Shown here piece after piece: positions 10,174-21,206 of a stretch of 64,000 nucleotides of DNA (its first letter is position 1; each line of letters starts with the position of its first letter). Origin of the DNA: an uncultured Aquimarina sp. (GTDB lineage: Bacteria; Bacteroidota; Bacteroidia; Flavobacteriales; Flavobacteriaceae); the NCBI GenBank assembly GCA_947499005.1, contig CANMML010000022.1, forward strand, positions 1 to 64,000, read 5' to 3'. The notes beneath the pieces were generated by a model. That model searched no databases and had not been told where the DNA came from. It saw only the letters and a program-made list of their open reading frames with translations. A program made the translations under genes and the position numbers.

Positions 10174-12096
10174 TTAATGATTTTTATAAGAAACAATTAT
10201 ATCTGCTACAGCTTCTGGATTCAATAAAGTCGAAATATCTCCTAACTGATCTTCTTGCTCCGAAGCAATTTTACGTAAAATACGTCTCATTATTTTTCCA
10301 CTACGGGTTTTAGGTAAAGCTGGTGTAAAAATCACCTTATCTGGTTTTGCTATTGGACCAATTGAAGATGAAATTTGAGCTCGAATTTCTTTTACCAATT
10401 GTTCTGAACCTTTAACATCTTCATGTAAAGTGACGTAAGCACACAAGGCATTTCCTTTAATTTCATGAGGATAGCCTATAACTGCAGATTCTGCTACTTT
10501 AACATGTTCATTGATGACATTCTCTATAGGTGCTGTTCCTAAATTATGGCCAGAAACAATGATTACATCATCTACCCTACCTGTTATACGGTAATTTCCA
10601 CTAGCATCCCTGTAAGCACCGTCTCCTGTAAAATATTTCCCTTCAAACTGAGAAAAATAAACCTTTTTATAACGTTCATGATTGCCATAAACCGTTCTTG
10701 CCATCGATGGCCAAGGAAATTTAATAGCTAATCTTCCTTCTGCTTTTTCTGGCTTTCTCTCAATCTCATTTCCTTGCTCATCCATTAAAGCCAATTGAAC
10801 TCCTGGTAATGGCTGTGTTGCAAAAGTTGGACGTGTCGGTGTGATACCTGCCAAGGGAGAAATCATAATAGCCCCTGTTTCTGTTTGCCACCAAGTATCT
10901 ACAATAGGACAATTACCATGACCTATATAATCATTATACCAATGCCATGCTTCTTCATTAATAGGCTCTCCTACAGACCCTAAAACTTTCAAAGCAGATA
11001 AATCATGTTTTTCTACATAGGACAATGATTGTTTTGCCAAAGCTCTTATCGCTGTAGGAGCAGTATAGAAATGTGTTATTTTTAGTTTCTCACAAATCTC
11101 CCAAAAACGTCCATAGTCAGGATAACTTGGTACCCCTTCAAACATTACCGTGGTAGCTCCTGCTGCTAAAGGCCCATAAACAATGTAAGAATGTCCCGTA
11201 ATCCAACCAATATCTGCAGTACACCAATATATGTCATTAGGCTGCATTTGAAATACATTTTGAAATGTAAACGTACTCCCAACCATATATCCACCACAAG
11301 TATGCACCATTCCCTTTGGTTGTCCTGTCGATCCAGAAGTATATAAAATGAATAACTCATCCTCAGCATCCATGATTTCGGCATCACACTCTTTACCTAC
11401 TTTTTGTAATTCATCAAACCAAAACGTATCACGTCCTTTTTTCATAGGTGTAGGTTCAACGGTTCTTCGGTATACGATTACAGTCTCAATGGATGGTGTG
11501 CCTTCTAAAGCTTCATCACAAATAGCCTTTAATTCTACTTTCTTTTCTCCTCGATACACTTCATTAGCCGTGATTAGCATCTTACATTTTGCGTCATTAA
11601 TACGACTAGAAAGTGCAGCACTAGAAAAACCTGCAAATACCACAGAATGCACAGCTCCTACTCTAGCACATGCTAAAACAGCTATGGCTAACTCTGGTAT
11701 CATTGGCATATATAGACATACCTTATCCCCCTTTTTAATTCCATTATTCTTTAACACATTGGCAAAGTGAGATACCTTTACATAAAGTTGCCTGTAAGTA
11801 ATATGACGTGTTTCTTCATCTGGGTTATTGGGTTCCCAAATAATAGCTGTTTTATTTGGTTGTGTCTTTAAGTGACGATCAAGACAATTCTCTGTAATAT
11901 TCAATTGCCCACCTTCAAACCATTTAACTTCTGGTTTGTTAAAATCATATGACAATACATTATCCCACTTCTTTTTCCATTCAAATTGTTCAGCTACAGC
12001 AGCCCAAAAACTTTCAGGAACATTGACACTAGCTTGATACCATTCTTTATATTGAGCAAAACTTGAAATTTGTAGATTATCAGGAATTGAGATCAT
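10174..12096 (-). CDS. acs: Acetyl-CoA synthetase
   Basis: 640 aa; FILYTSGSTGQPKGMVH, WWQTETGA, PKTRSGKIMRR motifs. Confidence 0.97.
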   Translation of the reverse strand: MISIPDNLQISSFAQYKEWYQASVNVPESFWAAVAEQFEWKKKWDNVLSYDFNKPEVKWFEGGQLNITENCLDRHLKTQPNKTAIIWEPNNPDEETRHITYRQLYVKVSHFANVLKNNGIKKGDKVCLYMPMIPELAIAVLACARVGAVHSVVFAGFSSAALSSRINDAKCKMLITANEVYRGEKKVELKAICDEALEGTPSIETVIVYRRTVEPTPMKKGRDTFWFDELQKVGKECDAEIMDAEDELFILYTSGSTGQPKGMVHTCGGYMVGSTFTFQNVFQMQPNDIYWCTADIGWITGHSYIVYGPLAAGATTVMFEGVPSYPDYGRFWEICEKLKITHFYTAPTAIRALAKQSLSYVEKHDLSALKVLGSVGEPINEEAWHWYNDYIGHGNCPIVDTWWQTETGAIMISPLAGITPTRPTFATQPLPGVQLALMDEQGNEIERKPEKAEGRLAIKFPWPSMARTVYGNHERYKKVYFSQFEGKYFTGDGAYRDASGNYRITGRVDDVIIVSGHNLGTAPIENVINEHVKVAESAVIGYPHEIKGNALCAYVTLHEDVKGSEQLVKEIRAQISSSIGPIAKPDKVIFTPALPKTRSGKIMRRILRKIASEQEDQLGDISTLLNPEAVADIIVSYKNH

Positions 12097-12296
12097 TTAA
12101 TGTACTTATTTAATTATCGTGTTAAAATAATTAATTTTTATTCAAAATAAGAAGTCAAATTCTCTTTTAATCTTATTTCTTAAGGTATTAATTCTTCTTC
12201 AAAAATAAATATGAAAAAGAATCATAAAAAAATGTTATTAAAAAATGTGGTGAAGCTTTTGTAAGTTAATACATAACACTAAAAAAACTTTAACTC

Positions 12297-12940
12297 ATGA
12301 AAGTTATAAAAAAAATCACTTTCTATTATTACTCCCTCTATTTCTACTAAATTCCTGTAGTAACACCAAAAAAACTAAAAAAATACGAAGAGAATAATCC
12401 TAAAACAAAAAAAGAATCTAAATACTACTTTAATGCTCAACTTGATGGCAATAAAGGAGAAGTCAAATCCTATGAAATAGGAACTTCTAATGCCCTTAAA
12501 AAAACAAGTACAACAACTTTTGGTTTTTATTTGGATCCAAATATTTTAAAAAGATTTAGATATTAATTTTATAATGAATCAAAATGGTGGCGATACCCCT
12601 CTTAGTGTAGGAAACTATGCTATAGTAAACTTAGGAGAAGGCTCAGACGCTCAAAAACATTTCAATATAATAGGGAAACGTCTTAAGCATGAGTACCTAT
12701 AAAAATGCTCTTAATGGTGGTATACTAGACGATGTTAGTGACAGTTTCGTACTACTACCAAATGCTAATAACCATATTACAATTGATAAGGTAACTAATA
12801 CTGCCAAAGAAAACATAGATGCTTGGTATATTACTCAACCACAAGAAGCAAAAGGAACAATCTCAATACATTTGATGGAGATTAAATCTAAAAATGAATT
12901 TAATTTTAATGAAGTTTTCTCATTCCACACGAGTGGATAA
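12297..12940 (+). pseudogene. Frameshifted lipoprotein gene remnant
   Basis: ATG-Lys-rich start, then lipobox LLLPLFLLNSC, KKYEENNPKTKKESKYYFNAQLDGNKGEVKSYEIG, DLDINFIMNQNGGDTPLSVGNYAIVNLGEGSDAQKHFNIIGKRL and MSTYKNALNGGILDD.. lie in successive shifted frames. Confidence 0.75.
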
Positions 12941-12958
12941 GATCTAAAAATTAAAAAA

Positions 12959-12993
12959 ACGGCATCTGAGGTTGTTCCTCATATGCCGTTTTT
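12959..12993. terminator. Bidirectional terminator hairpin
   Basis: ACGGCAT.CTGAGG/CCTCAT.ATGCCGT flanked by A and T runs. Confidence 0.75.
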
Positions 12994-13013
12994 CATATAA
13001 CAAAAGCTATTTT

Positions 13014-14327
13014 CTAATCTATCCTAATAATCTTAGCACCAATCGCTCTTAAACGTCCATCAATATCTTCGTATCCACGATCAATTTGTTCTATATTATG
13101 GATAGTTGATGTTCCTTTGGCACTTAAAGCCGCAATCAATAGTGAAATACCTGCTCTAATATCAGGAGAAACCATGGTCGTTGCCTTCAATGTTGATTTA
13201 AAATCGTGTCCAATCACATTAGCCCTATGAGGATCACAAAGAATGATTTTAGCACCCATATCGATTAATTTGTCGACAAAGAACAAACGGCTTTCAAACA
13301 TTTTTTGGTGAATCAATACTTCTCCTTTTGCTTGTGTAGCGACTACTAAAATAATACTTAGAAGATCAGGAGTAAATCCTGGCCAAGGAGCATCGGCAAT
13401 GGTCATAAAAGACCCGTCAATGAAACTTTGAATTTGATACCCATCTTTATGAGCAGGAATGTACATATCATCTCCTCTTTTCTCGATAGTGATTCCTAAT
13501 TTTCTAAAAGTTGCAGGAATTTGCCCTAAATTTTCCCAGCTTACATTTTTGATGGTAATCTCACTTTTTGTCATTGCAGCTAAGCCTACCCATGATCCTA
13601 TTTCAATCATATCGGGTAAGATTCTGTGTTCGCAACCACCAAGAGATTCAACTCCTTCTATTACTAATAAGTTAGAACCTATACCTTTGATATTAGCTCC
13701 CATAGAAACTAACATATTACACAACTGTTGTAAATATGGTTCGCAAGCAGCATTATAAATCGTAGTAGTACCACTAGCCAAGACTGCAGCCATAACGATA
13801 TTTGCAGTACCTGTTACCGAAGCTTCATCCAAAAGCATGTAAGTACCTTTAAGCCCATTTGGTGCTTCTACCCCATAAAAGCGTTCCGATTTATTAAATC
13901 TAAATTCAGCTCCTAACTTAATAAAACCTGTAAAGTGAGTATCTAATCGGCGGCGACCTATTTTATCTCCTCCTGGCGTTGGAATATATCCTTTTCCAAA
14001 TCTTGCTAATAATGGTCCAACAATCATTATTGAACCTCGTATACCACTACCTTCTTGTTTGAATTTTTCGCTTTCTAGGTATTCTAAGTTTAAAGCATCA
14101 CTCTTAAAAGCATAGCTTCCTTTTCCTAGTTTTTGAATTTTAACTCCTAAATTTTCTAGGATGCTAAGTAATTTATTAACATCTCTAATATCTGGAATAT
14201 TATTAATTACCACTTTTTCTGGTGTTAATAATACTGCACAAAGAATTTGTAAAGCTTCGTTTTTAGCCCCCTGAGGAGTAATCTCACCTTTTAACTGATG
14301 TCCTCCTTCTATTTGAAATGTTCCCAT
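13014..14327 (-). CDS. murA: UDP-N-acetylglucosamine 1-carboxyvinyltransferase
   Basis: 437 aa EPSP-synthase fold; TPQGAKNEALQ, LLDEASVTGTANIVMAAVLA, PDIRAGISLLIAAL. Confidence 0.96.
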   Translation of the reverse strand: MGTFQIEGGHQLKGEITPQGAKNEALQILCAVLLTPEKVVINNIPDIRDVNKLLSILENLGVKIQKLGKGSYAFKSDALNLEYLESEKFKQEGSGIRGSIMIVGPLLARFGKGYIPTPGGDKIGRRRLDTHFTGFIKLGAEFRFNKSERFYGVEAPNGLKGTYMLLDEASVTGTANIVMAAVLASGTTTIYNAACEPYLQQLCNMLVSMGANIKGIGSNLLVIEGVESLGGCEHRILPDMIEIGSWVGLAAMTKSEITIKNVSWENLGQIPATFRKLGITIEKRGDDMYIPAHKDGYQIQSFIDGSFMTIADAPWPGFTPDLLSIILVVATQAKGEVLIHQKMFESRLFFVDKLIDMGAKIILCDPHRANVIGHDFKSTLKATTMVSPDIRAGISLLIAALSAKGTSTIHNIEQIDRGYEDIDGRLRAIGAKIIRID

Positions 14328-14336
14328 GTTAGTTCG

Positions 14337-15026
14337 TTAGTACTTACGGCGTTGCTTACTTTTACCGTTATTATTGTTATTCCTGTACTTCTTATTATTA
14401 TTGTTGTTGTTAGTATTACTACTACTGCTATTACTGAAGCGTTTTTTAGATTTCATCAAGCTTTGAGCATTTGATAAATCTTCTTCAGTCCCTCTTAAAT
14501 CAATTTTCCCATCACTTAATTCAAATAAATGCTCGAAAATAACATTATCCTCAACGGTATCTTTATTCCAATTCAAGAAGCACTTTTTCATATGATTGGC
14601 TACCGTATAAATCAATGCTTGCTTTAAATCACTCTCTTCCCAGCTATTAGCTACATTAATCATCCTTGTAATATTATTTCCGTAAAAACGATATTTAGGG
14701 TGACTTTGAGGGTAATCTAACGGATCGGGACGTTCTTGTAATTCTTCCTCTGAAAGTATCGGATAAGGAGAATCTACATCTAGCTGAAACTTACCGATGA
14801 TAAATAACTGATCCCAAAGCTTATGCTGGAAGTCTGCTACATCTCGCAAATGAGGTTGTAAGTTCCCCATAACTCCAATGATAGCCTTCGCTACTTTATT
14901 TCTTTCTTCTCTGTCCTCTATAGCAATGGCATGATTAACCATTTTTTGAATATGTCTACCATATTCAGGAATAATAAGATGCTCTCGCTCATTATTATAT
15001 TGTAATTCTATATTATTCTCTTGCAT
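14337..15026 (-). CDS. DUF4290-type conserved flavobacterial protein with Asn-rich tail
   Basis: ELQYNNEREHLIIPEYGRHIQKMVNHA..; C-terminal SSSSNTNNNNNNKKYRNNNNNGKSK. Confidence 0.75.
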   Translation of the reverse strand: MQENNIELQYNNEREHLIIPEYGRHIQKMVNHAIAIEDREERNKVAKAIIGVMGNLQPHLRDVADFQHKLWDQLFIIGKFQLDVDSPYPILSEEELQERPDPLDYPQSHPKYRFYGNNITRMINVANSWEESDLKQALIYTVANHMKKCFLNWNKDTVEDNVIFEHLFELSDGKIDLRGTEEDLSNAQSLMKSKKRFSNSSSSNTNNNNNNKKYRNNNNNGKSKQRRKY

Positions 15027-15076
15027 GTAGTATGTTTAAAGCGAAGTAATTTGATGATTGCAAAGTAAACAATTTA

Positions 15077-16399
15077 TCACATATTTTTTTGTTGTTTTAG
15101 CAATGCTTCTGATAAAGGGATTACTTTTTCTCCTTCGAAGGCTACTATAAAGCATTTTGGGTACCCAAAAGCAATGACTCTAGACTTTATATTTTTAATT
15201 TCACTAAATCGTTCTGTATCTCCATAAAAATACTTGTATTTACCTCCTATCTCTTTAATTTCTACTCCAGTTAGCCCTTTAAAATTCTCTGGAGATGTTT
15301 CAATTTTAGTTGACCCTGCTGCCAATTGAATTTTAAATACTGGTGATATTTTTTTAGGTATAATAGTCGGTTTGACTTTGTTTACTTTAACAACAAGTTC
15401 TTTATTATTTGTATTCTGTTTAGTAGCTGCTGTCTTTTCACTCTTTTCTCCTACCTGTTGTGTAGAAGCCTTTTCTGCTGGTTTGACCGTTTCTTTGACT
15501 GTTTCTTTGACTGTTTCTTTAGCTGTTTCTTTAGCTGTTCCTTTTGTGGGTTCTACTACTGTGATTTCTTTATTTTCTTTACTAGACGTATTCGAATCTT
15601 TAAAAATCGTCTCCAGCTCTTGATCAACTTCAAAACTTAACTCAACACTATTTTTGTAATCGTTAATAGCTTTTGAAATGGCTTTTGCCATATCGTCTTT
15701 CCCTTGCTTAGAGTTTAAGTATTTTCCTTCACTCTTATTGCTAAGAAAACCTGTTTCAATCAATACACTAGGCATAAAGGTACGGTGTAACACTAAAAAA
15801 CCTGCCTGTTTAACTCCCCTATTAGATCGCTTTAGCTGTTTTGAAAAATTTTGTTGAACAAAGCTAGCCAAACTTAAACTTTGCTCTAGATATGCTTCTT
15901 GCATCAACGTAATACCAATAATGGATTCTGGCGAATTAGGATCAAAACCATCGTATGATTTTTTATAATTATCCTCCATCAAAATCACTGAGTTTTCCTT
16001 TTTAGCAATATTAAAATTTCGCTGGTTGGCATGTAAACCTAGTACAAAAGTTTCCGTTCCTGAAGCATTGGTATGATGTGCATTACAATGAACAGAAACA
16101 AAAAGGTCTGCTTTTGCCTTATTTGCAATATCTCCTCGCTTATTTAAAGGAATAAAAACATCCGTTTTACGAGTATAAATAACTTTAATATTTGGATTCT
16201 TACTGAGGATAGCTCCCGTTTTTAAAATAATATCTAATGCGATATTTTTTTCAAAATAACCGTTCCCTCTATTCCCCGAGTCATGCCCACCATGACCTGC
16301 ATCTAAAACAACTACAAATGGTTTCTTTATATCATTCCCATACACTACTGATGAAGCCAATAGAGACAGCATTAAAAAAAGAAAGCTTAAAATTCTCAT
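15077..16399 (-). CDS. N-acetylmuramoyl-L-alanine amidase (Amidase_3)
   Basis: VVLDAGHGGHDSGNRG, VSVHCNAH, VLIETGFLSN motifs; signal peptide; SPOR-like C-terminus. Confidence 0.94.
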   Translation of the reverse strand: MRILSFLFLMLSLLASSVVYGNDIKKPFVVVLDAGHGGHDSGNRGNGYFEKNIALDIILKTGAILSKNPNIKVIYTRKTDVFIPLNKRGDIANKAKADLFVSVHCNAHHTNASGTETFVLGLHANQRNFNIAKKENSVILMEDNYKKSYDGFDPNSPESIIGITLMQEAYLEQSLSLASFVQQNFSKQLKRSNRGVKQAGFLVLHRTFMPSVLIETGFLSNKSEGKYLNSKQGKDDMAKAISKAINDYKNSVELSFEVDQELETIFKDSNTSSKENKEITVVEPTKGTAKETAKETVKETVKETVKPAEKASTQQVGEKSEKTAATKQNTNNKELVVKVNKVKPTIIPKKISPVFKIQLAAGSTKIETSPENFKGLTGVEIKEIGGKYKYFYGDTERFSEIKNIKSRVIAFGYPKCFIVAFEGEKVIPLSEALLKQQKNM

Positions 16400-16562
16400 A
16401 GGTACTACTATTTTTAAACGAAGATCGTAACTATAATCAATGTTCTTCGTTGTTATATCAAAATCTAATTAACAATCTTTTGAACCAATCACTAATTTTG
16501 TTTCAAATACAATACCAAGCTAAAAAATAAGTGTAATTTAGCGGCTTGTTGTGTAGCAAAAG

Positions 16563-19316
16563 GTGAATATTCATTTGATTGAACGTTTGAAAAAGAATCT
16601 CAATACTTTGTTAAAAAAAGGCTTACAAACTCTAATAATATGTATCGCAAGTACTTTTTGTGCTATCGCACAGCAAAATCCGCCTAGCGATAATGGTATA
16701 AAAGAGACTAAGGCTACTATTAAAGACTCCATCTCAACCAAAGAGATTACAGAAATCGCCTTAGATTCAACTCAAGCCGATTCTATTCCTAAAAAGAAAA
16801 CGTTTCTTAACGATGATGTAGTGTATAGTGCTAAAGATTATATGCGGCTTAATCGTAAAAACGGTAAAATGTACCTATACGATAATGCCAAAATAAAGTA
16901 TACTGATTTAGATATTGAATCTGGTAGCATTGTAATCCACCAAAGTAAAAAAGAAGTATACGCTAAAGGAATTATTGATACTTCTGATGTATATACACAA
17001 ACTCCTATTTTCACTCAAGGAGGTAACATTGTAGAACCCGATACTATTCGATTCAATTTTGCTAGTAAAAAAGCTTTAATTTATAATTCCAAAACATCTC
17101 AAGAAGGTTTCAATATTGTTAATGAAGTTTCTAAAAGAGAAAATGATTCTGTAGTTTACATGAAAAATGTAAAATTTACTACATCACAGAATCTAGATAA
17201 TCCTGAATACTATTTTTATGCCAGGCGCATCAAATTTGTTCCACAAAAGAAAATTGTTACTGGATTGGTGAATATGTACATCGCAGATGTTCCTACACCA
17301 TTAGGATTACCTTTTGGTTATTTTCCTTTAAAGCAAGAAGCAGTATCTGGGTTTATTATTCCTAGTTTCAATCAATCGGACGATCAAGGGTTCCAATTTC
17401 AAAATGGAGGGTATTATTTTGCGATTAGTGATCGTATGGATCTTACACTCGTCGGTGATTATTCTACCAATAGCAGCTATGCCTTACGTACAGACTCTAA
17501 TTACTCGAAGCGCTACAAATACACAGGAAATATTAGTGCTCGTTTTGAAAGCAATATTATTGGAGAAAGAGGTTTTGACGGATTTGGAGAAAGTAACAAT
17601 TATAATATTCGTTGGTCTCACCGAAGGGCTGCCAAAGCGAATCCTAATTCAAACTTTTCGGCAAATGTAAATTTTGGTAGTTCTCAATTTTTTAGGCAAT
17701 CACGAAACCAAACAAATATTGGTTCGCGACTAACCAACACACTGAGTTCTAATATTTCTTTTTCAAAGAAAATTCCAGTTGAACCACAAGTAGACTTTCA
17801 AACGGCTATTAATATTAGGCAAAATAGTAATACCGAACGAATTAATGTAAATACTCCTACTTCTATAAATATGGGACGTATATTCCCTTTTGCTCCCAAA
17901 GCAGGAAGCAAAAAAGGATTTATACAAAATATAAATTTTCAAGCCAGATCACAAATTACAAATCAAATTGAGACTGCTGAAGACTCGTTATTTACAAAAG
18001 AAACCCTTCGTAATGCTAGACAGGGGATTAGAACTTCCATTCCGATAAGTACTAATTTTAAATTATTCAAATATTTTAGTGCTAGTGCGAGTACAAATTT
18101 TGTTGAAAACTGGGTTTTCGAAACCATCGAAAGAAGATTCGATGAAGATGCGAATGATGGTAGAGGTAGTACTGTAGACGAAAAAGTAAAAGGTTTTGAT
18201 GCTTTCCGCACCTATAACTTAAGCACCTCTATAGGTACAACCGTATATGGTACCGTAAAGTTCAAAAAAGATGCTAAAATAAAAGCAATCAGACATGTAA
18301 TCAGGCCATCTGTTGGATATAGTTATACTCCTGCTTTTGATGAATTTTATGACGAATTTTTGATCCCAGCAGATCCCGATAGAAATCGAGAAGCTGAATT
18401 GGTAAGCTATACTAGATTTAGTGGAGGGCTTTTAGGAGCTCCTAGTAATCGAGAGTCTAGTGCTATGAATATTTCCGTAAGTAATGTTCTGGAAGCTAAA
18501 GTTGTAGACAAGGACACTACGAATCTAGAACCTAAGATTATTAAAATATTTAATTCATTAAACTTTAGTACTTCCTATAATTTTAAGGCCGATTCATTAA
18601 AATTAAGGCCTATTGCTGTAAGTGGTAGTATTCCTATTGTAAAAAAGCTATCTGTCAATTTTGGGGGTACACTTGATCCATACGCTTTAGACAATAACAA
18701 TAGTAGAATTAATAAATTAAACATTAAAAACGGAGGAAGTCTATTTCGATTGACGCGTGCCAATATGAATTTTGGATATTCTTTTTCTAGTAAAGATTTA
18801 AAAAAGAAGAAAAAGGACGACATCATAGATGAAGCAGATGTAGACAATGAAACGCTTAGAAATGGAGGGAGGCAAGATGATCTCTTTGGATCTCATACCA
18901 GTTTGAATAATGGTAGGCTGTTTGATGAGGAATCCGATGAAAATAAAGAGGATAAATTATACAAGAAGTTTTATAATCATACCATTCCCTGGTCGTTAAG
19001 GTTATCCTATGCTGTTAACTATTCTAATGATCGAAGGCAAGATGATATAAGTTCCCATTCCGTCAATTTTTCAGGTGATGTAGAATTAGCTCCAAGATGG
19101 CGTATCGGAGCCTCATCTGGGTATGACATTGTCCAAAAAGAATTTACATTTACCAACCTTCGTTTTCAACGAGATTTGGAAAGTTGGACAATGAGCTTCA
19201 ACTGGGTGCCTTTTAGTCAACTAAGCTCATGGAATTTTTTCATAGGTATTTCATCTTCGCTGCTTAGTGATATTAAATGGGATAAACGTCGTCAACCAGA
19301 CCAAACTGTTAACTAA
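16563..19316 (+). CDS. LptD-like LPS assembly outer-membrane protein
   Basis: 917 aa; OstA-like N-terminal domain (DDVVYSAKDYMRLNRKNGKMYLYDNAKIKYTDLDIESG) and beta-barrel. GTG start. Confidence 0.88.
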   Translation: MNIHLIERLKKNLNTLLKKGLQTLIICIASTFCAIAQQNPPSDNGIKETKATIKDSISTKEITEIALDSTQADSIPKKKTFLNDDVVYSAKDYMRLNRKNGKMYLYDNAKIKYTDLDIESGSIVIHQSKKEVYAKGIIDTSDVYTQTPIFTQGGNIVEPDTIRFNFASKKALIYNSKTSQEGFNIVNEVSKRENDSVVYMKNVKFTTSQNLDNPEYYFYARRIKFVPQKKIVTGLVNMYIADVPTPLGLPFGYFPLKQEAVSGFIIPSFNQSDDQGFQFQNGGYYFAISDRMDLTLVGDYSTNSSYALRTDSNYSKRYKYTGNISARFESNIIGERGFDGFGESNNYNIRWSHRRAAKANPNSNFSANVNFGSSQFFRQSRNQTNIGSRLTNTLSSNISFSKKIPVEPQVDFQTAINIRQNSNTERINVNTPTSINMGRIFPFAPKAGSKKGFIQNINFQARSQITNQIETAEDSLFTKETLRNARQGIRTSIPISTNFKLFKYFSASASTNFVENWVFETIERRFDEDANDGRGSTVDEKVKGFDAFRTYNLSTSIGTTVYGTVKFKKDAKIKAIRHVIRPSVGYSYTPAFDEFYDEFLIPADPDRNREAELVSYTRFSGGLLGAPSNRESSAMNISVSNVLEAKVVDKDTTNLEPKIIKIFNSLNFSTSYNFKADSLKLRPIAVSGSIPIVKKLSVNFGGTLDPYALDNNNSRINKLNIKNGGSLFRLTRANMNFGYSFSSKDLKKKKKDDIIDEADVDNETLRNGGRQDDLFGSHTSLNNGRLFDEESDENKEDKLYKKFYNHTIPWSLRLSYAVNYSNDRRQDDISSHSVNFSGDVELAPRWRIGASSGYDIVQKEFTFTNLRFQRDLESWTMSFNWVPFSQLSSWNFFIGISSSLLSDIKWDKRRQPDQTVN

Positions 19317-19326
19317 ACAATAATTT

Positions 19327-20127
19327 ATGACCAATATACTTATCATCGGTGGAGGGAATATGGGGCTAACTTATGCGCTTTCTATTCAGCAGAAAATGAA
19401 TAATGCTACTATTTCCATTTTAGAAAATAATATAGATAAAGTAAATCAGCTAAAAGCAGATACTACTCTTGAAGTTTTTCAAAATGCCAAAGATTGCATT
19501 CCTAATGCAAACAGTATTTTGTTAGCTGTAAAACCACAAATAGCTCCCATATTGTTTGAAAACATTAAAGATTTAGTTACTCCTAACCAAGTAATTATCT
19601 CTATTATGGCTGGGATGAAAATTGAGACTATTCAAAAGGGATTAGGAATAGAGAAAGTGGTGCGTGCTATGCCTAATTTACCTTCACAAATCAACAAAGG
19701 AATGACAGGTTACCTAACAACCGCATCGGTTACTACTGAGGAAGCAACACTTGTTGAGGGAATTTTAGGTGCTACAGGAGCCATTGTAGAAGTTAATAAT
19801 GAAGATGCTATTGATGCTGTTACTGCACTATCAGGAAGCGGCCCTGCTTATATTTTCTACTTTATGGAGGCTATGATTCAGCAAGGAATTCAATATGGTT
19901 TCTCTTATGAAGATGCTAAATCAATTGTAGTAAACACTTTTACAGGTACTGCAAACTTGTTTAAAGCCTCAAATGATGATGCACAAACTTGGATTGATCG
20001 TGTCACCTCTAAAGGAGGAACTACACATGCTGCAATGGAAACTTTCAAGAAAAATAAAGTTGATCAGCAAATCAAAGAAAGTGTTATTTCTGCATTTGAC
20101 AGAGCTCAAGAATTAGGTAAGCAATAA
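19327..20127 (+). CDS. proC: Pyrroline-5-carboxylate reductase
   Basis: LIIGGGNMGLTYA, MPNLPSQINKGMTG, ALSGSGPAYIFYFMEAM. Confidence 0.95.
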   Translation: MTNILIIGGGNMGLTYALSIQQKMNNATISILENNIDKVNQLKADTTLEVFQNAKDCIPNANSILLAVKPQIAPILFENIKDLVTPNQVIISIMAGMKIETIQKGLGIEKVVRAMPNLPSQINKGMTGYLTTASVTTEEATLVEGILGATGAIVEVNNEDAIDAVTALSGSGPAYIFYFMEAMIQQGIQYGFSYEDAKSIVVNTFTGTANLFKASNDDAQTWIDRVTSKGGTTHAAMETFKKNKVDQQIKESVISAFDRAQELGKQ

Positions 20128-20169
20128 ATTTTAACTATATTTCGTTATCAACGAAACTTAAACATTAAT

Positions 20170-21057
20170 ATGCAAACTGAAAACCCTAACGACTCATCAA
20201 AAACCCCTATTGTTGTTCTATTAGTCCTATTAGCTGCTACCATTATATATAGTGTGCTTAGTACTATGAAGATTAGTAACAATAAAAAGGCTTTCGAAAC
20301 AGAAAAGTTAATTAAGATTGAAGAATTAAAAGCTGTACAGAAAGACTTTGAAATACTTTCATTAGAAAATGATGAAAATAAGGATGAGATTCAACAAACG
20401 AAACAACGCCTTCAACAAGTTATTGATTCTGTATCTAACCTAAAACCAGACTACACTTTAGTAACCAAATTACGAAGTGTAAGAGATCAATTAAAAGCTA
20501 AATTAAAAAAGATCAAAGAAGAGAATGAGCGTCTAAAAATTGAAAACACACTTTTAGCGACTCAAAAAGATAGTATTTCTAGTGAATTAAGTCAAGTTCG
20601 TGTCGTTTATGATTCGGTTTCTAAAGCCAACGAAAACTTGAAAGTGATCGCTACAAAAGCCGAAAAACTATATATCAGTGACCTGACATCAAAAGCTGTA
20701 AGAATTAAAAGTTCGGGGAAAGTAGTTGAAAGTAATCGTGCGAAACGCGTTACTGGATTCGAAATATGTTATACTGTTGGCCAAAACGAAGTAACGAAAT
20801 TTGGCGATAAAGAATTTTTTATCCAGTTAGTATCCCCTAGCAAGAAAGTACTTGGGGCACGTTTTGCAATTACAGACCCTAATGGAAGAACTATTAAAAT
20901 CTCAAAACTATCGAAGTTTAGATATGATAATAAAATGATTAAAATCTGTGATTTTGCAGAGCCTCTTTCAGATGAAGAAATTACTCCTGGTACTTATTTC
21001 ATCAATATTTTTGATTCAAATAAATTGATCAGTAGTACAAAACAAACACTGAGGTAA
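20170..21057 (+). CDS. Membrane-anchored coiled-coil protein, conserved in Flavobacteria
   Basis: N-terminal TM (TPIVVLLVLLAATIIYSVL), long coiled coil, C-terminal beta domain. Confidence 0.7.
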   Translation: MQTENPNDSSKTPIVVLLVLLAATIIYSVLSTMKISNNKKAFETEKLIKIEELKAVQKDFEILSLENDENKDEIQQTKQRLQQVIDSVSNLKPDYTLVTKLRSVRDQLKAKLKKIKEENERLKIENTLLATQKDSISSELSQVRVVYDSVSKANENLKVIATKAEKLYISDLTSKAVRIKSSGKVVESNRAKRVTGFEICYTVGQNEVTKFGDKEFFIQLVSPSKKVLGARFAITDPNGRTIKISKLSKFRYDNKMIKICDFAEPLSDEEITPGTYFINIFDSNKLISSTKQTLR

Positions 21058-21078
21058 CAATCCACACATAGAAACTAT

Positions 21079-21111
21079 AAAGCGTCATAAATCAAACATT
21101 TATGACGCTTT
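21079..21111 (+). terminator. Intrinsic terminator
   Basis: AAAGCGTCATAAAT..ATTTATGACGCTTT followed by T-rich run. Confidence 0.85.
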
Positions 21112-21206
21112 TTCTTTAAATATATTTTGGTAATGTTAGCTATCTAACATTTTAAATCGGGTAGTAACTATAATTTTAAGCAATCAAAATATTAAACACA
21201 AATACG

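Noticed and set aside
12689-12940. ORF 12689-12940 as an independent 83-aa gene
   Set aside because: It is the 3' piece of the frameshifted lipoprotein remnant beginning near 12297.
15372-15640. Plus-strand ORFs rich in SLTVSLTVS / CFFDCFFDC
   Set aside because: Antisense reading of the KETV tandem repeat in the amidase.
20143-20158. TTTCGTTATCAACGAAA palindrome between proC and the coiled-coil gene
   Set aside because: Short single hairpin; not enough to separate an operator or terminator from chance in AT-rich DNA.
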